Origin: Chitinophaga pinensis
GTDB taxonomy: Bacteria; Bacteroidota; Bacteroidia; B-17B0; Aurantibacillaceae
DNA length: 64,000 bases
Reading direction: 5' to 3'
NCBI GenBank assembly: GCA_945860225.1
Contig: CAMAPT010000004.1
Span: 80,288-144,287, forward strand
The position numbers and the translations under genes are program-made. The notes beneath the pieces were generated by a model that was given only the letters and a program-made list of their open reading frames with translations, was not told the DNA's origin and did not search any database. Shown piece after piece: positions 37,521 to 46,404 of this stretch. Within the stretch, counting starts at the first letter, position 1. Every line of letters starts with the position of its first letter.

Positions 37521-38168
37521 TTATTTTTTCCAAGTGGAAGGATTTTTACGCCACTCTTTCAAAGATTCAACATCATTAACTGTAATGTATTCGTGCTTAA
37601 GAGCCACCTCTATAAGCGTATTATAGTTACATAAAGTAGTAGTAGGGCAGTTCTCTTTTTTCATATTTTCAACTGCTTCATCAAAACCATAAGTAAAAAT
37701 AGCTACCATTCCTTTTACATTGCAACCTTGTTCTCGCAAGGCTTGTATAGCTTTAATACTACTTCCGCCCGTAGAAATCAAATCTTCAATAACAACCACA
37801 TTTTGTCCTTTTTCAACAACTCCCTCAACCATATTTGTTAATCCATGTTTTTTAGCTTCGCTTCTCACATAAATAAACGGTAACCCCATATCTTGAGCAA
37901 TTAGTGCTCCCTGAGCAATACCTCCAGTTGCAACCCCAGCTATCACGTCTGGTTTTGCAAATTGTTCGTTAATAACATTGACGTATTGTTGTCGGATATA
38001 AGTCCTGATTTGAGGGTAAGATAATGTTTTACGATTATCGCAATAAATTGGAGACTTCCAACCAGATGCCCAAGTAAATGGTTGTTCAGGTTGAAGTTTA
38101 ATTGCTTTGATTTGTAATAAAAATTCGGCAATTTTATGCGCGGCATCATCAAATGTTGTCATTCTCAT
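37521..38168 (-). CDS. pyrE: Orotate phosphoribosyltransferase
   Basis: 215 residues from ATG 38168 (MRMTTFDD); an ATG at 38162 is also possible. The catalytic loop KKHG (EAKKHGLTN), and the PRPP motif VVVIEDLISTGGSS are present. It joins orotate with PRPP to OMP in de novo pyrimidine synthesis. It leads a minus-strand operon with two small ligand-binding-type proteins. A TATTTTTG box lies at 38175-38182, 6 bases from the first ATG. Confidence 0.95.
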   Translation of the reverse strand: MRMTTFDDAAHKIAEFLLQIKAIKLQPEQPFTWASGWKSPIYCDNRKTLSYPQIRTYIRQQYVNVINEQFAKPDVIAGVATGGIAQGALIAQDMGLPFIYVRSEAKKHGLTNMVEGVVEKGQNVVVIEDLISTGGSSIKAIQALREQGCNVKGMVAIFTYGFDEAVENMKKENCPTTTLCNYNTLIEVALKHEYITVNDVESLKEWRKNPSTWKK

Positions 38169-38174
38169 AGTCTA

Positions 38175-38182
38175 CAAAAATA
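38175..38182 (-). promoter_or_regulatory. TAnnTTTG promoter box of pyrE
   Basis: Minus-strand TATTTTTG, ending 6 bases before ATG 38168 and 12 before ATG 38162. A TTG complement at 38208-38210 gives a spacer of 25 bases, slightly too long. It would yield a leaderless or nearly leaderless message. Confidence 0.4.
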
Positions 38183-38213
38183 ACTTTATTAAAGGTAATA
38201 TATACATCAAATT

Positions 38214-38828
38214 ATGAACATCACTATCTTTTATTTATCAAAAAAAATATTCATTCAAGAAAAAAATCAAAATACAGAAAATCAACTATTTAAAAATTTA
38301 GATACTCTAAAAAAAAGAGAAATAGTTGATGAATTTGAGAAATTTATCGAAGAAACTAACAGTGATAATTTGATTTTATTGACCGAAAATATTGATAAAG
38401 GACTTGATAAATTTAAAAAAGCTTTCAAGTTTATTAATGCTGCCGGTGGATTAATTATGAAAGAAAACAATTTTTTATTTATCTATCGATATAAACGTTG
38501 GGATCTACCAAAAGGAAAATTAGAAATGGGCGAGTCTCCTGAAGAAGCTGCTATTAGAGAATGTGAAGAAGAATGTGGAATAAATGCATTGAAAATTAAA
38601 CATGCTTTACCTTCTACATACCATATATACGCACATAAAAATGGATACGCTCTCAAAAAAACTTATTGGTATAAAATGTCAACTACTTTCGAAGGTAGTT
38701 TTAAGCCACAATTAGAAGAAAATATAGAGAAAGTTGAATGGTTTGATAAAGAACAAATTCAGCAACATGTTTTATTAAACTCATATCCTGCCATTCAACA
38801 TATAGTCGAAACAATCATTTTAAGCTAA
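38214..38828 (+). CDS. NUDIX hydrolase
   Basis: 204 residues. The first 75 residues form a small alpha/beta region; the Nudix domain follows with the complete box G101..E107..R115 E116 C117 E118 E119 E120 C121 G122 I123 (GKLEMGESPEEAAIRECEEECGI). The family hydrolyses nucleoside-diphosphate-linked compounds. It is divergent from pyrE with 45 bases shared. The specific substrate is unknown. Convergent with the next gene. Confidence 0.93.
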   Translation: MNITIFYLSKKIFIQEKNQNTENQLFKNLDTLKKREIVDEFEKFIEETNSDNLILLTENIDKGLDKFKKAFKFINAAGGLIMKENNFLFIYRYKRWDLPKGKLEMGESPEEAAIRECEEECGINALKIKHALPSTYHIYAHKNGYALKKTYWYKMSTTFEGSFKPQLEENIEKVEWFDKEQIQQHVLLNSYPAIQHIVETIILS

Positions 38829-38845
38829 TGATTTTTCTTAACTTA

Positions 38846-39361
38846 TTATTTTTCAGGTCGATATATTTTAAATTTACCTTTTTTAATATTTTTTAAATCA
38901 ATGGGACTTATTCCCACTTTTTTACCAGAAAACCCATTATTTTGATGGGCTATCTCATAATTCGTTTCACTTATTGTTTGAAAAATAATTGCGGTATGGT
39001 GTGACATAGTTTCTGAATAAGTCACACCATTTTTCTCATATTCAATTTCTATATTTTCAAATTGAATGATATCTCCCGGAAAAATGGCTTCTTTTTTAAA
39101 ATTAACTTCTTTTCCATATTTATATGGAGGCTCCCATTGTGCATTAATATAATTTAGTGCTTCTGATGCCAAATCCCAGCATTCTCCTCTTCCAACTTTT
39201 GTGTTTAATTTAGATTTTACAAATTCTATAATTTGTTGATTGGCCGTTGGGAGATCTTTTACTTCAGTTTGTAATATAAGTTGATATGATAAATTATTAA
39301 CACACAAAAGTGTCGATCCAACTGACAGTGAAAGTATAATTAAGAAAAGTGAAAGCTTCAT
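38846..39361 (-). CDS. Secreted CHAP-like cysteine hydrolase
   Basis: 171 residues with a hydrophobic N-terminus (about 3-21). A papain-like arrangement is visible: GRGECWDLASEALNYI (Cys61), PGDIIQFEN, MSHHTAIIF (His121/122) and EIAHQNNGF (His139/Asn141), resembling CHAP-type amidohydrolases but short and without a cell-wall-binding domain. I cannot tell whether it cleaves peptidoglycan. It lies 71 bases downstream of the NlpC/P60 gene on the same strand, so two putative wall hydrolases are together. Confidence 0.6.
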   Translation of the reverse strand: MKLSLFLIILSLSVGSTLLCVNNLSYQLILQTEVKDLPTANQQIIEFVKSKLNTKVGRGECWDLASEALNYINAQWEPPYKYGKEVNFKKEAIFPGDIIQFENIEIEYEKNGVTYSETMSHHTAIIFQTISETNYEIAHQNNGFSGKKVGISPIDLKNIKKGKFKIYRPEK

Positions 39362-39431
39362 AGCGTTATTTTTTATTCAGAAAATTTCTTGGAAAATTAA
39401 AAACAAATAATCTAACTAACATCAATAAATA

Positions 39432-39956
39432 TTATTTTATTCTACCTGCACTATGAAAATTATTTTTAAAATAAGGTTCGTTTAAATCACTAATCATGAC
39501 GCCTTTTTTAGATGATGCATGCAAAAATTTATGATTTTGTAGATATACACCAATGTGTGAAATCTTCCTTCCATCCGTAATAAAAAAAACTAAATCTCCC
39601 TCTTTTAAATCCGATTCTTTAATTTTTAGCGCTTCATCTCTTAGTGATTTTGTGGTAGAAGAAATTGTTTTGTTAAAAACATTTGCATACAAGGTAGAAA
39701 CTAATGCGGAACAATCGATGCCATTTTTGTCTTTTCCTCCAAATACATATTTAACGCCATACCATTCGTCTATAAAGCGATAAAGTTTTTCGTTTTTTAT
39801 GTTTGTCTCTGAAATACCTAACTTTTCAGAATATGTTTTTTTTATCCAATTATAACTTTTGTTTTCGGGTATAGATTTAGTTGGTATTGATTTATTCTGT
39901 CTACATCCAATTAATATGAACAAACATATTACATAAATGAAGGATTTAAAAAACAT
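39432..39956 (-). CDS. NlpC/P60 family lipoprotein endopeptidase
   Basis: 174 residues. Lipobox LIGC with Cys18; the NlpC/P60 domain (about 55-172) has the catalytic GIDCSALVSTLY (Cys82), a first His in RKISHIGVYL (His134) and a second in KFLHASSKK (His146). The family cleaves D-gamma-glutamyl-diaminopimelate links in peptidoglycan stems from the periplasmic side. It is upstream of the CHAP-like gene. Confidence 0.9.
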   Translation of the reverse strand: MFFKSFIYVICLFILIGCRQNKSIPTKSIPENKSYNWIKKTYSEKLGISETNIKNEKLYRFIDEWYGVKYVFGGKDKNGIDCSALVSTLYANVFNKTISSTTKSLRDEALKIKESDLKEGDLVFFITDGRKISHIGVYLQNHKFLHASSKKGVMISDLNEPYFKNNFHSAGRIK

Positions 39957-40242
39957 ATTTATTTAACGAAAAAATTATTAAAGCAACTTAAATAAAAACA
40001 AAATACGAATTCATTTTTTTCTACTTTTTAAATGGAATAGGTCAATAAGTGATGATAAATTTCTACTTTTTTTTGTTATTTTATTGTAATTTTATGCATT
40101 AAAAAATTAAAAATCAAATATTTAATAGCTCTAATTTGTAGATAATTTATGTTAAATCCGTTTTGCCGATAGAAAATTATCTTAATTCGAAATATGTAAG
40201 ATTAACATAAATATTTTTTAAAAATCATTAATCATTATAAGT
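39957..40242. other. Divergent AT-rich intergenic gap, nothing recognised
   Basis: 286 bases between the NlpC/P60 gene (minus) and fabD (plus). I found no clear promoter box, hairpin or RNA gene. Promoters for both genes should lie here. Confidence 0.5.
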
Positions 40243-41130
40243 ATGAAAAAAGCATTTGTATTTCCGGGACAAGGTTCACAATTTACCGGTATGGGTAAAG
40301 AACTGTATGATAATTCTGATTTGGCAAAACAATTATTTGATAAAGCCAATACTATTTTAGGATTTAATATCACTGATATTATGTTTAATGGAACTGAAGA
40401 AGAATTGAAACAAACTAAGGTAACTCAACCGGCTATATTCCTTCATTCTGTAATTTTGGCTGCCACTATGGGCGAATCTTTTCAACCTGATATGGTTGCT
40501 GGGCATTCTTTAGGTGAATTTTCAGCATTAGTAGCTAACAAAACATTAGATTTTGACAGCGCATTGAAATTAGTTTCAAAGAGAGCTTTAGCCATGCAAA
40601 AAGCTTGTGAAATAACTCCTTCTACAATGGCCGCTATTTTAAATTTGGCTGATGATGTGGTTGAAAAAATATGTTCAGAAGTTTCAGAGAGTGGGCATAT
40701 TGTAGTTGCAGCCAATTATAATTGCCCAGGTCAATTAGTGATATCTGGTTCTACTGAAGGTATTAACTTGGCCTGTGAAAAAATGAAAGCAGCTGGCGCT
40801 AAGCGAGCTCTCGTATTGCCTGTTGGAGGTGCTTTTCATTCTCCTTTAATGGAACCTGCCCGATTAGAATTAGAAGCGGCGATTAATGAAACTGTATTTA
40901 AAACACCAATCTGTCCTATTTACCAAAATGTCAATGCACTTGCTGTTTCTAATCCAGACGATATCAAGAAAAACTTGATTCTTCAATTAACAGCTCCAGT
41001 TAAATGGACTCAAACTGTTACGCAAATGTTTGCAGACGGAGCAACTCATTTTACAGAAGTTGGTCCGGGAAAAGTTTTACAGGGTTTAGTAAAAAAAGTG
41101 ATTTCATCTGTTGAGACAGTTAGTGCTTAA
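40243..41130 (+). CDS. fabD: ACP S-malonyltransferase
   Basis: 295 residues. The nucleophile elbow GHSLGEF has Ser89; the His region GGAFHSPLMEPA and the arginine of the malonyl-binding site are in the expected order, and the N-terminal FPGQGSQFTGMGKEL is intact. It transfers malonyl groups from CoA to acyl carrier protein for fatty-acid synthesis. It sits 8 bases upstream of an outer-membrane-type protein gene. Confidence 0.96.
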   Translation: MKKAFVFPGQGSQFTGMGKELYDNSDLAKQLFDKANTILGFNITDIMFNGTEEELKQTKVTQPAIFLHSVILAATMGESFQPDMVAGHSLGEFSALVANKTLDFDSALKLVSKRALAMQKACEITPSTMAAILNLADDVVEKICSEVSESGHIVVAANYNCPGQLVISGSTEGINLACEKMKAAGAKRALVLPVGGAFHSPLMEPARLELEAAINETVFKTPICPIYQNVNALAVSNPDDIKKNLILQLTAPVKWTQTVTQMFADGATHFTEVGPGKVLQGLVKKVISSVETVSA

Positions 41131-41138
41131 ATTAAGAC

Positions 41139-41843
41139 ATGTTAAAAAAAACGTTTAACAGTATCATATTATTATTTTTTGTTTTCCAATCGAATGCACA
41201 ATTCTTTGATGGATTTGGTGTGTTTGTGGGTGGAACATCGTCGCGTCATCGCTACGTTAATAATTCTTCTTACGATGCTGTTTTTTTAACACATATAATT
41301 CCTGCTCCCACTCATAAATCTAAAGAGTTATTCTATTTTAGTATTGGGACATTTAAGGAATTTTTGTCATACAAACACTTTAAATGGCAAACCGAATTTG
41401 AATATTGTAGAAAGGGGGCGGTTGAAAAAATAGTCAACAATATGCCATCTACAGAAACTACCGGTAAGAATCAGTATACAAATATAGAATGGAACAACTT
41501 TATTAAATTAATAGGTAACGAGGGGTATAGAGGCGTTCCTTATCTGATGCTTGGTATTAGGTTAGATTATAACTTAAAAAGATATCTTACAGCTTATTAT
41601 CAAATTTCTAATTTGGTACCGAAAATTATGGCAACGCCAGATATTGGAATTGGATATGAATTTGTTAATTATGGAAATTGGAGATTGTTTTCAGAAGGGC
41701 ATTATAACCCCGATTTAAATAAAATAAAATCAGCCAATATTACATTTTCACAACGAATGTGGGAATTAAGGGTTGGTTTAATACGAAGAATTGATAAATC
41801 GGAGAAATGTAATACTCCGAAGTATAATGGAAGTTATTATTAA
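41139..41843 (+). CDS. Hypothetical secreted beta-rich protein
   Basis: 234 residues with a type I signal peptide (hydrophobic 5-19, cleavage about SNAQ). The mature protein is rich in aromatic residues and alternating beta strands (FKWQTEFEYCRKGAVEKI, YLMLGIRLDYNLKRYLTAYYQI, MWELRVGLIRRI), like porin-family outer-membrane beta proteins, but I recognise no family. It lies between fabD and ald with short gaps and may be part of their transcript. Confidence 0.65.
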   Translation: MLKKTFNSIILLFFVFQSNAQFFDGFGVFVGGTSSRHRYVNNSSYDAVFLTHIIPAPTHKSKELFYFSIGTFKEFLSYKHFKWQTEFEYCRKGAVEKIVNNMPSTETTGKNQYTNIEWNNFIKLIGNEGYRGVPYLMLGIRLDYNLKRYLTAYYQISNLVPKIMATPDIGIGYEFVNYGNWRLFSEGHYNPDLNKIKSANITFSQRMWELRVGLIRRIDKSEKCNTPKYNGSYY

Positions 41844-41864
41844 AACAAAATAAAAATTATTATT

Positions 41865-43082
41865 ATGGTAATGAGTAAGGACGTTCTATTCTCCTTAACA
41901 AAAGGAGGTTATGCACCACAAGAAGAAATGCTTGAGGTTGCAAGAAAAAAAGGTAGGTTATATATTGGTATTCCTAAAGAAATGGCTTTTCAGGAAAATC
42001 GTGTTCCTTTAGTTCCTGATGCAGTGGCGTTATTAGTTAATAATGGTCATCATATTGTTATTGAATCTGGCGCTGGTGAAGCTGCACATTTTGTTGACTC
42101 TGATTATAGTGAAGCAGGTGCGGAAATCGTTTATTCTTCTGAAGAAGTTTATAAAGCGGATATCATTATAAAGATAGCTCCACCAACATTGGATGAAATC
42201 AGTCAGATGAAAGCCAAACAAACTTTATTTTCCGCTCTTCAACTAACCGTACAACCTGAAGATTTTTTAAAAAAATTGGTAGCCAAAAAATTAAATTGTG
42301 TGGCATTTGATCTTATAACAGATGATGCAGGAATTTTTCCAATTATCAGAGCGATGGGTGAGATAGCAGGAGGAACCTCTATTTTAGTTGCAGCGGAGTT
42401 ATTAAGTAATGCCAACAATGGAGTTGGTTCTATTCTAGGTGGTATTAGTGGTATTTCGCCAACAGAAGTAGTGATATTAGGTGCCGGTACAGTTGGTGAA
42501 TTTGCTGCAAGAGCCGCTTTGGGTTTAGGAGCCACCGTAAAAGTTTTTGATAACTCGATAACCCGATTACGCCGTTTGCAAAGTCAATTAGGTACTCGGA
42601 TATTTACATCAGTTATTGTTCCAAAAGTGTTAGAGAAACATTTAAAAACAGCCGACGTAGCTATTGGAGCATTAAGAGCATCAAAAGGAAGAAGTCCCTG
42701 TATTGTAACTGAAGAAATGGTTGCCGAAATGAAAACTGGTTCGGTTATTATTGATGTAAGTATTGATCAAGGTGGGGTTTTTGAAACATCTGAAGTTACT
42801 ACTCATACAAAACCTGTTTTTAGAAAACATGGAGTTATTCATTATTGTGTTCCAAATATTCCTTCACGAGTTGCAAGAACTGCATCGTATGCATTTAGCA
42901 ATATTTTTCAGCAAATATTAATGAACATGGGAGATGAAGGTGGATTTGATAGCCTTGTAAGAAAAGATTCAGGAGTTAGAAATGGAGTGTATATCTATAA
43001 TGGAATTTTAACTAATCAATTTTTAGGAGAAGCATTTAACTTACCTCATAAAGACATTAATTTATTAATGGCTGCGATGTAA
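41865..43082 (+). CDS. ald: Alanine dehydrogenase
   Basis: 405 residues, the longer Bacteroidota type. After an N-terminal extension, IPKEMAFQENRVPLVP starts the AlaDH/PNT N-domain; the substrate Lys is in the ADIIIKIAPPT region, and the NAD domain has VVILGAGTVGEFAARAALGLGA. It interconverts L-alanine and pyruvate with NAD. Start: two ATGs, 41865 and 41871, are both possible. The downstream gap holds an inverted-repeat element. Confidence 0.93.
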   Translation: MVMSKDVLFSLTKGGYAPQEEMLEVARKKGRLYIGIPKEMAFQENRVPLVPDAVALLVNNGHHIVIESGAGEAAHFVDSDYSEAGAEIVYSSEEVYKADIIIKIAPPTLDEISQMKAKQTLFSALQLTVQPEDFLKKLVAKKLNCVAFDLITDDAGIFPIIRAMGEIAGGTSILVAAELLSNANNGVGSILGGISGISPTEVVILGAGTVGEFAARAALGLGATVKVFDNSITRLRRLQSQLGTRIFTSVIVPKVLEKHLKTADVAIGALRASKGRSPCIVTEEMVAEMKTGSVIIDVSIDQGGVFETSEVTTHTKPVFRKHGVIHYCVPNIPSRVARTASYAFSNIFQQILMNMGDEGGFDSLVRKDSGVRNGVYIYNGILTNQFLGEAFNLPHKDINLLMAAM

Positions 43083-43136
43083 TTCAGTCAATTTTTTGCA
43101 AAAATCTTTTTTAGTTAAATAATATTTTAAATAAAA

Positions 43137-43264
43137 GAGGCTGTCTCAAAAGTTTTTTTGATTGTTATTTTGAGCTCAATTGGGAACTAAACGTTCCTAA
43201 TTAAGCTTCTATACTGCGATTGATGTGATAGAAATATAAAACACTGTCCTTTTGAGAAACCCTC
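43137..43264. repeat. MITE-like inverted-repeat element
   Basis: Imperfect terminal inverted repeats GAGGCTGTCTCAAAAG (43137-43152) and its near-inverse CTTTTGAGAAACCCTC (43249-43264) match at 14 of 16 positions. Inside is a 10-bp hairpin, AATTGGGAAC (43178-43187) with GTTCCTAATT (43193-43202), one wobble pair. The ends resemble those of IS-derived terminal repeats I have seen in Bacteroidota, but no transposase is present. No target duplication is evident. It may also act as a terminator of ald. Confidence 0.55.
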
Positions 43265-43276
43265 CTATGTGTGATT

Positions 43277-43681
43277 ATGAATTTTAAACAACGGCTTCGT
43301 TTATTTTTAATGGGTTTTATTCCTGGTTGTATTATATTAATTTTTATAGTTAATAAAACAGGGTGCACAAGTCCAAACGAGTTAAAAATGCTCGAATTAA
43401 GACACCAGCAAATAAAATTTGGTAAAAAAGCAACTTGTAAATTAAAATGTTTGTCTATTACCGAGAAGTTATTTTCGATAAAAATGATTGATTTTAAAGT
43501 AAATTATGATTTAAGTGATGTTCATAAGAAACCTTTTGGATTTTATTACCTTCAATCGATTGAAAATAAGGATGCTCGATATGAAATGGTAATTGAGGAC
43601 AGAGATACCATATCTTACATTGATGATATTAAACTTTTAACCAATCAAGTTACCGATTGTCGTTGTGATACCTTAAAATAA
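43277..43681 (+). CDS. Hypothetical membrane-anchored protein
   Basis: 134 residues from ATG 43277 (an in-frame GTG at 43271 is close). A hydrophobic segment (about 8-26, FLMGFIPGCIILIFIV) near the N-terminus could be a signal or anchor; the rest has no recognised domain. A Cys-rich C-terminus (TDCRCDTL) is notable. It begins 13 bases after the inverted-repeat element and abuts the WcaF-like gene (ATG next to its stop). Confidence 0.6.
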   Translation: MNFKQRLRLFLMGFIPGCIILIFIVNKTGCTSPNELKMLELRHQQIKFGKKATCKLKCLSITEKLFSIKMIDFKVNYDLSDVHKKPFGFYYLQSIENKDARYEMVIEDRDTISYIDDIKLLTNQVTDCRCDTLK

Positions 43682-44242
43682 ATGGAAACACAATTAAAAA
43701 CAGATTTATCCAAATACAATAATGATTGGTATACAGCCGGTGGTAGTTCAATTAAACGAATATTATGGTATATAGTAAATGCTATTTTTTTTAACTCGGC
43801 TTTTCCAATTAATTCTTTAAAATGTTTTTTATTACGATTATTTGGTGCTGAAATAGGGAAAGGTGTTGTTATCAAACCATTTGTAAACATCAAATATCCT
43901 TGGTTGTTAAAAATAGGTAATTACGTATGGGTAGGGGAGAAGGTATGGATTGACAATCTAGGTTTAGTTATCTTGCACAATAATTCATGTATATCTCAGG
44001 GAGCCTTATTATTGTGTGGCAACCATCATTATAAAAAGGTAGGATTTGATTTAATAGTTGGTAATATAATTATAGAAGAAGGAGCGTGGGTAGGAGCTAA
44101 ATGTGTGGTTTGTCCAGGAGTAAAAATCGGCAACCATTCTGTTTTAACAGTTAATAGTGTCGCTACAAAAAGTATAGAGCCATGGAGTATTTATCAAGGA
44201 AACCCTGCTCAAAAAATAAAGACTAGAGTCATTAAAAATTAA
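43682..44242 (+). CDS. WcaF-like left-handed beta-helix acyltransferase
   Basis: 186 residues. Hexapeptide repeats make up a left-handed beta helix (about 60-175: IGKGVVIKPFVNIKYPWLLKIGNYVWVGEKVWIDNLG, later IIIEEGAWVGAKCVVCPGVKIGNHSVL). The spacing and the GNHHY loop recall colanic-acid-type acetyltransferases (WcaF family), which O-acetylate extracellular polysaccharide precursors. No polysaccharide cluster is here. It starts directly after the previous stop. Confidence 0.8.
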   Translation: METQLKTDLSKYNNDWYTAGGSSIKRILWYIVNAIFFNSAFPINSLKCFLLRLFGAEIGKGVVIKPFVNIKYPWLLKIGNYVWVGEKVWIDNLGLVILHNNSCISQGALLLCGNHHYKKVGFDLIVGNIIIEEGAWVGAKCVVCPGVKIGNHSVLTVNSVATKSIEPWSIYQGNPAQKIKTRVIKN

Positions 44243-44243
44243 A

Positions 44244-44768
44244 TTAAAAAGTTTGAGCAACTTCTTTCTTTATGTAATCGATGGCAATATCACTTGGAAG
44301 TTTTTTGCCTAAATTGGATGAAATATTTAAAATCATCATGGCTAATTCTGAACTATTAGCCTCAGGTGAAACTTTAGAAGATGAAATATTGATTAATTGA
44401 ATTAATTCTTCTTTAGAGGTTTTTACTAATTCCCATGCTCCAGACGATAAATAAATTTGTTGAGACAAATTATGTTCATATTCTGATTTTATAGAAACGA
44501 TTAATTCTTGATGTAATTGGCGAGCCACCATACCATTTTTATTAATTCGAATCACTAAACTATTAGGATTAATTCTTTCCAAAAAAATAACAATACGTTC
44601 GTATGCCTGAATTTTTAAAGGAGTAATTGCTGATTGAACAGATTTTTTCAACTCATGTTCACGTCTTTTTTGATCATTATCTAAAAATTTTTTCACCAAA
44701 AAAAAGGTTGCAGCAAATACAGCAGCTGCAGGAATCATAATTTTTAATATTTCAATAAAACCGTTCAT
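44244..44768 (-). CDS. Hypothetical protein with N-terminal membrane anchor (DUF7935-like)
   Basis: 174 residues: one membrane segment (about 8-27), then a basic helix (KKFLDNDQKRREHELKKS) and a largely helical domain with conserved blocks LKIQAYERIVIFLERINPNSLVIRI, EYEHNLSQQIYLSSGAWELVKTSKEELIQLI. I recognise this as a Bacteroidota-restricted family of unknown function (DUF7935 from memory). Convergent with the acetyltransferase gene with a 1-base gap. Confidence 0.65.
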   Translation of the reverse strand: MNGFIEILKIMIPAAAVFAATFFLVKKFLDNDQKRREHELKKSVQSAITPLKIQAYERIVIFLERINPNSLVIRINKNGMVARQLHQELIVSIKSEYEHNLSQQIYLSSGAWELVKTSKEELIQLINISSSKVSPEANSSELAMMILNISSNLGKKLPSDIAIDYIKKEVAQTF

Positions 44769-44871
44769 ATAAATTTGATTATTATTTTAAGTTATAGTTT
44801 AATAAAATTTTATTTGTCACAATTTAAGATTAATTTTTTTATTGAACAGATATAAATACCATTAGATTACA

Positions 44872-45213
44872 TTAACCTCCTGCTTTTTTAACTTTATAGT
44901 TTAGTTTAATTAATATATCTACTAATTTGTCTCTGTTATCTCCTTGAATCAGAATGTTGCCATCTTTTGCATTTCCTCCAACACCACATTTTTGTTTTAA
45001 CATTTTTGTCAATTCTAATAAATCTTCACTGGTTCCAATAAAACCACTGATACGTGTTACTATTTTTCCTCCGCCAATTCTATCCAAAAAAATTTTTAAA
45101 TTTTGTTGTTGAGGAGGGAGAGTTGTGGACGCATCCTCTTCTTGATTTTGGTAATTAAAATCAGGATTTGTCGAATAAACAATATTAATTCTGTTTTTAT
45201 CTTTTTTACTCAT
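44872..45213 (-). CDS. SUI1/YciH-type translation factor
   Basis: 113 residues. The C-terminal half is the SUI1 fold ([59 protein letters not shown]). In eukaryotes eIF1 selects start codons; bacterial homologues (YciH) modulate initiation in some species. It overlaps the upstream TPR gene by 4 bases (ATGA), so translation is coupled to that gene. Confidence 0.9.
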   Translation of the reverse strand: MSKKDKNRINIVYSTNPDFNYQNQEEDASTTLPPQQQNLKIFLDRIGGGKIVTRISGFIGTSEDLLELTKMLKQKCGVGGNAKDGNILIQGDNRDKLVDILIKLNYKVKKAGG

Positions 45214-46301
45214 CTTTTTTTTCGAATCAAATATATTGGAATCACAATCAATAATGCCATCAAACTAATTAAATAACTATTAAAGCTATTTTTTTTACAA
45301 GTTGTGTTTGATCGTTCAAAATTATCATTTTCATCAACAATAGAAAAATCAATATTCTGTTCGTCCATTTTTTGTAAACTATCTTTTAAATGTACCTGTT
45401 TTTTCAAAAACACATTAGCCTCTTTAAAATTATTTTGTTTTTCAAAATAGTTAGATTTGGTATTGTATAATTGAATCAATGCATCATTATATTCGTATTT
45501 AAGACAAATTAATTCAGCACGATTGATATACTCAAATGCTTCTTTTAATTTCTGTTTAGAGATATAAACATTTGCCAGATTGATATAACTATCAGCCATT
45601 TCAAATTCATTGCCAATAAATTCTCTTATTTTTAAACTCTCTTCAAAATATAATAATGCGCTATCTGTTTTTTGTTCTATGTAAAATATGTTACCAATAT
45701 TATTATAACAAGATGCAAGTAAATCATTATCAGAAATTTCATCAGCATATTTCATGGTTTCCTGAAATTGTTTAATAGAGGCATGATATTGTTTTTGATT
45801 AAATTTTAAAACACCAATGTTTAATAAGCATTTAGCAATTTGAAGTTTATTTCCGGTATGGTTATAAATTTGTAATGCTCTTAAATAATAAGTCTCTGCT
45901 AGATTTAAATAATTAATGTCGCTGAAAATATTTCCAACATTAGTAAGATTAATCGCCATACCATATTTGTATTGAGCTATTTCATTTAGCCTTAAAGCTT
46001 GTTTTTGATATTTAAGTGCTTTAGCATATTTAGCTTTTTTATAAAATAAAATTCCTAAAAGATTATAACTTTTAGCAATATGTTTCGGACTTTTTGATTT
46101 TAAAGCAACTTGTTCAATATCGTACGCACATTTTAAAGCAAATTCAGGATCAGTATTTCTTATACTAAATCCGTGTTTATATAATTGATTAACTTGTTCA
46201 GTATCGTTAGGTATTTGTTTTAGTTGTTCAAATAATGAATCATTATTAACTTGAGAAAAACAAGTGTTTCCGATAATAATAAATATTAAAAAAAGTTTCA
46301 C
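45210..46301 (-). CDS. TPR protein with C-terminal membrane segment, kinase-less sensor-like
   Basis: 363 residues from a GTG start. A signal peptide-like N-terminus (2-16) precedes six or more tetratricopeptide repeats (about 55-300, e.g. [33 protein letters not shown]). A single hydrophobic segment near 340-358 ([17 protein letters not shown]) is followed only by KKR. Similar Bacteroidota proteins continue into a histidine kinase or HTH domain; here it ends. It is coupled to the SUI1 gene by an ATGA overlap. It probably works as an inner-membrane or periplasmic scaffold. Confidence 0.75.
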   Translation of the reverse strand: MKLFLIFIIIGNTCFSQVNNDSLFEQLKQIPNDTEQVNQLYKHGFSIRNTDPEFALKCAYDIEQVALKSKSPKHIAKSYNLLGILFYKKAKYAKALKYQKQALRLNEIAQYKYGMAINLTNVGNIFSDINYLNLAETYYLRALQIYNHTGNKLQIAKCLLNIGVLKFNQKQYHASIKQFQETMKYADEISDNDLLASCYNNIGNIFYIEQKTDSALLYFEESLKIREFIGNEFEMADSYINLANVYISKQKLKEAFEYINRAELICLKYEYNDALIQLYNTKSNYFEKQNNFKEANVFLKKQVHLKDSLQKMDEQNIDFSIVDENDNFERSNTTCKKNSFNSYLISLMALLIVIPIYLIRKKR

Positions 46302-46331
46302 TATGTCGGTAAATATAATTTTTAATAAAAA

Positions 46332-46360
46332 AATCCCACCTGTTTTTGTACAGATGGGAT
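46332..46360 (-). terminator. Terminator of queA
   Basis: ATCCCACCTGT with ACAGATGGGAT forms an 11-bp stem with one G-T wobble, and on the minus strand it is followed by seven T. It lies after the queA stop (46405). Confidence 0.85.
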
Positions 46361-46404
46361 AAATATAAAAGTTTTGTAAACGTTTTAATTAAAAAAATAC
46401 TTTT

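Noticed and set aside
42239..42535. 98-codon minus-strand frame within ald
   Set aside because: It is antisense to alanine dehydrogenase and has low complexity; no evidence of a gene.
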